Source of the DNA: a bacterium
GTDB taxonomy: Bacteria; Patescibacteriota; Saccharimonadia; Saccharimonadales; UBA4665
Assembly (NCBI GenBank): GCA_021846795.1
Contig: JAJZWG010000031.1
Coordinates: 1 to 7,761, forward strand
DNA length: 7,761 nt
Reading direction: 5' to 3'
Shown here one piece after another: positions 6,704 through 7,761 of the stretch (the first letter of the stretch is position 1; each line of letters starts with the position of its first letter). A program made the position numbers and the translations under genes. A model generated the notes under the pieces. The model saw only the letters and a program-made list of their open reading frames with translations, ran no database searches and was not told where the DNA came from.

Positions 6704-7338
6704 TAATTATTTTGCCAAATTAAAATCGCTTTTTTTAATTGTTCAACATTTTCAACTAGCATCCACGGTTGACGATCAACTAATAAATCTTTTGACATAT
6801 ATCCCCATGTTACTGCAATTGATTTAATTTTAACTTTATTGGAAGCATCAATATCGCGAACTTCATCACCAATATATAACACATCTTTTTGTTGAAGATG
6901 TTTTTGTTTCATAATAATTTTTAAAATTTTAGCTTTACCTAACAAGCCAATTCCACCATAAATATTTTCAAAATATTGACTCAAATTATCTTTTTCTAAA
7001 ATCTTATTAATATTTTTTTTAGAATTTGAACTAACTACATACAATTTAAAACCAGCTCGAGCTAAATCCTCTATTAATTTAGCTAACCCAGGAAAAATTT
7101 GAATTTCCAACAATCGATCAGTCATAATTTTTTTACCTTTAAATAATAAAACTGGCCAACTACGACGTGGAATATTTAATTCATGAGCCGCTTTAAAAAG
7201 ACTCATAGTTCTTAATTGACTTACTCGTTTGGGATCAATTAAATTAGGATTTTTAGTTAATTGATAAGCAATGTCTAAAGCTAAATTAAAACTATCAACA
7301 ATGGTTCCGTCAAAATCAAAAATAATAGTTCTATTCAT
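6703..7338 (-). CDS. HAD superfamily phosphatase, phosphoglycolate phosphatase-like
   Basis: Cytosolic Mg-dependent phosphohydrolase, 211 residues, subfamily IA type. Seen: motif I DFDGT at 8-12 (nucleophile D8, acid/base D10), an alpha-helical cap from about 16 to 80, motif II VVSSNS at 101-106, the motif III lysine in GKAKIL at 134-139, and motif IV GDEVRDID at 157-164. All catalytic positions are present. The layout resembles Gph/PpaX proteins, but substrates in this family are not predictable from motifs, so no gene symbol is given. The metallopeptidase gene lies 19 bp upstream, and the gene overlaps the following methyltransferase start by one base. The ATG at 7338 precedes MNRTIIFDFDGT, the expected N-terminus. 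There is no Shine-Dalgarno, but a TGATAGAAT extended -10-like sequence sits 7 nt upstream. Its role in this cluster is unclear; removal of a phosphorylated by-product (metabolite repair) is a guess. Confidence 0.88.
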   Translation of the reverse strand: MNRTIIFDFDGTIVDSFNLALDIAYQLTKNPNLIDPKRVSQLRTMSLFKAAHELNIPRRSWPVLLFKGKKIMTDRLLEIQIFPGLAKLIEDLARAGFKLYVVSSNSKKNINKILEKDNLSQYFENIYGGIGLLGKAKILKIIMKQKHLQQKDVLYIGDEVRDIDASNKVKIKSIAVTWGYMSKDLLVDRQPWMLVENVEQLKKAILIWQNN

Positions 7339-7345
7339 TTTACTT

Positions 7346-7354
7346 ATTCTATCA
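7346..7354 (-). promoter_or_regulatory. Candidate extended -10 promoter for the HAD gene
   Basis: TGATAGAAT on the minus strand fits the extended -10 pattern TGnTAnAAT. Its last base is 7 nt before the ATG at 7338, placing initiation at or next to the start codon. No -35 match is visible, as expected for extended -10 promoters. The element fills most of the 19-bp gap after the metallopeptidase gene, and no Shine-Dalgarno is present. Chance occurrence in AT-rich DNA is possible. Confidence 0.35.
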
Positions 7355-7357
7355 AAC

Positions 7358-7732
7358 TTATTGTTCTAATTTATAAATTGATGGGTGATCAAGACCATAA
7401 TAATGAGCCAGTTCGTGCCAAAGCGTATGTTTGATCATTTCTTTTAAATCAGCTAAACTATTAGCTTTTAATTCCATCGGTCCTTTAAAAATCGTAATTT
7501 TACTTGGTAATAAAACTACTTGCCCTTGTCTTTTTGGTAAAGGCACGCCCTCATAAAGTCCTAATAATGTTTGATCATTTCTAAGCTTTAGCTCAAGACG
7601 TTGTTGATTAGATGGAAAATTTTCATAAATAATAGCTAAATTTTCCACTTTATCTATTTTTTTTTGATTTTTTAATTCATCAAACGATTGATCAATCAAA
7701 TCTTGAAAAACTTCGTCATTAACTTTAAACAT
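7358..7732 (-). CDS. Small zincin-like metallopeptidase (PF06262/DUF1025 type)
   Basis: Predicted zinc metallopeptidase of 124 residues, a length typical of this compact family. The signature HELAHYYGLDH near the C-terminus supplies the two zinc histidines and the catalytic glutamate of HExxH (residues 106-110), then a Gly and a further His at 116 where a third ligand would sit. Ahead of it are strands with LGLYEGVPLP and ITIFKGPMEL, and the N-terminus MFKVNDEVFQDLIDQSFDEL resembles the family start. No signal peptide or membrane segment is seen, so it is cytosolic. Substrates of the family are unknown to me. I chose ATG at 7732. A TTG at 7744 is in frame and the frame stays open to the window edge, so a longer N-terminus cannot be excluded, but the family start fits 7732. 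No Shine-Dalgarno is visible. The gene ends 19 bp before the HAD gene and is the first of the cluster within the window; its own promoter would lie outside. Confidence 0.82.
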   Translation of the reverse strand: MFKVNDEVFQDLIDQSFDELKNQKKIDKVENLAIIYENFPSNQQRLELKLRNDQTLLGLYEGVPLPKRQGQVVLLPSKITIFKGPMELKANSLADLKEMIKHTLWHELAHYYGLDHPSIYKLEQ

Positions 7733-7761
7733 TTTTTTGACCAAATAAATCTGGATAAATT

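Noticed and set aside
7345..7351. Single polycistronic operon covering all seven genes
   Set aside because: Tight spacing supports co-transcription, but internal promoter-like sequences before HAD, serS and secA mean a single transcript cannot be asserted.
1..7761. UGA=Gly recoded genome (Gracilibacteria/Absconditabacteria type)
   Set aside because: All genes read through full length under the standard code, glycines use GGN codons, and a UGA-specific RF2 is encoded.
1..7761. Defence system, mobile element, CRISPR array or RNA gene
   Set aside because: Coding density is nearly complete with housekeeping genes; no transposase, integrase, repeat-spacer pattern, tRNA cloverleaf or rRNA segment was seen.

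Overview
All the coding sequence in this AT-rich window lies on the minus strand, so transcription runs from high to low coordinates. Seven genes are packed tightly. In transcription order they are a small zincin metallopeptidase, a HAD-family phosphatase, an RNA m5U methyltransferase, seryl-tRNA synthetase (serS), a short ribosome hibernation factor (hpf), the preprotein translocase ATPase secA, and peptide chain release factor 2 (prfB). prfB runs off the left edge and lacks its C-terminus. No stretch over 300 bases is without a gene; the longest gaps are 76 bp (hpf to secA) and 63 bp (serS to hpf).

The organism looks like a low-GC bacterium of the Candidate Phyla Radiation (Patescibacteria). 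The support is: a SecA with an extra segment of about 20 residues ahead of the conserved DITYG motif; a TrmA/RlmD-type methyltransferase without the iron-sulfur cysteines; a divergent SerS active-site region; a single-domain HPF; and a PF06262-type metallopeptidase beside core translation genes. A saccharibacterial affinity is possible from the look of SecA and SerS, but this rests on memory of the families and not on a comparison. The genetic code appears standard: RF2 is present with its UGA-reading SPF motif, the genes read through without internal TGA, and glycine uses GGN codons. This argues against the UGA=Gly lineages (Gracilibacteria, Absconditabacteria).

The genes form a housekeeping cluster for translation and protein export: tRNA charging (SerS), rRNA or tRNA methylation, ribosome dormancy (HPF), termination (RF2) and secretion (SecA). 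The order hpf-secA-prfB is also known from Firmicutes such as Bacillus subtilis. Junctions are tight: a 1-bp overlap (HAD/methyltransferase) and gaps of 5, 7 and 19 bp. Initiation signals are mixed. hpf has a strong Shine-Dalgarno and secA a weak, distant one. serS and the HAD gene lack one but carry -10-like boxes 6-7 nt before their ATG, as expected for leaderless transcripts.

I found no mobile element, CRISPR array, RNA gene or novel multi-gene system. The points worth a second look are small: an A7 slippery heptamer in frame at the secA stop that would lead into prfB, a prfB without its usual programmed frameshift, the candidate leaderless promoters, a 33-bp-period direct repeat inside secA, and family-level deviations in SerS, the methyltransferase and the metallopeptidase.
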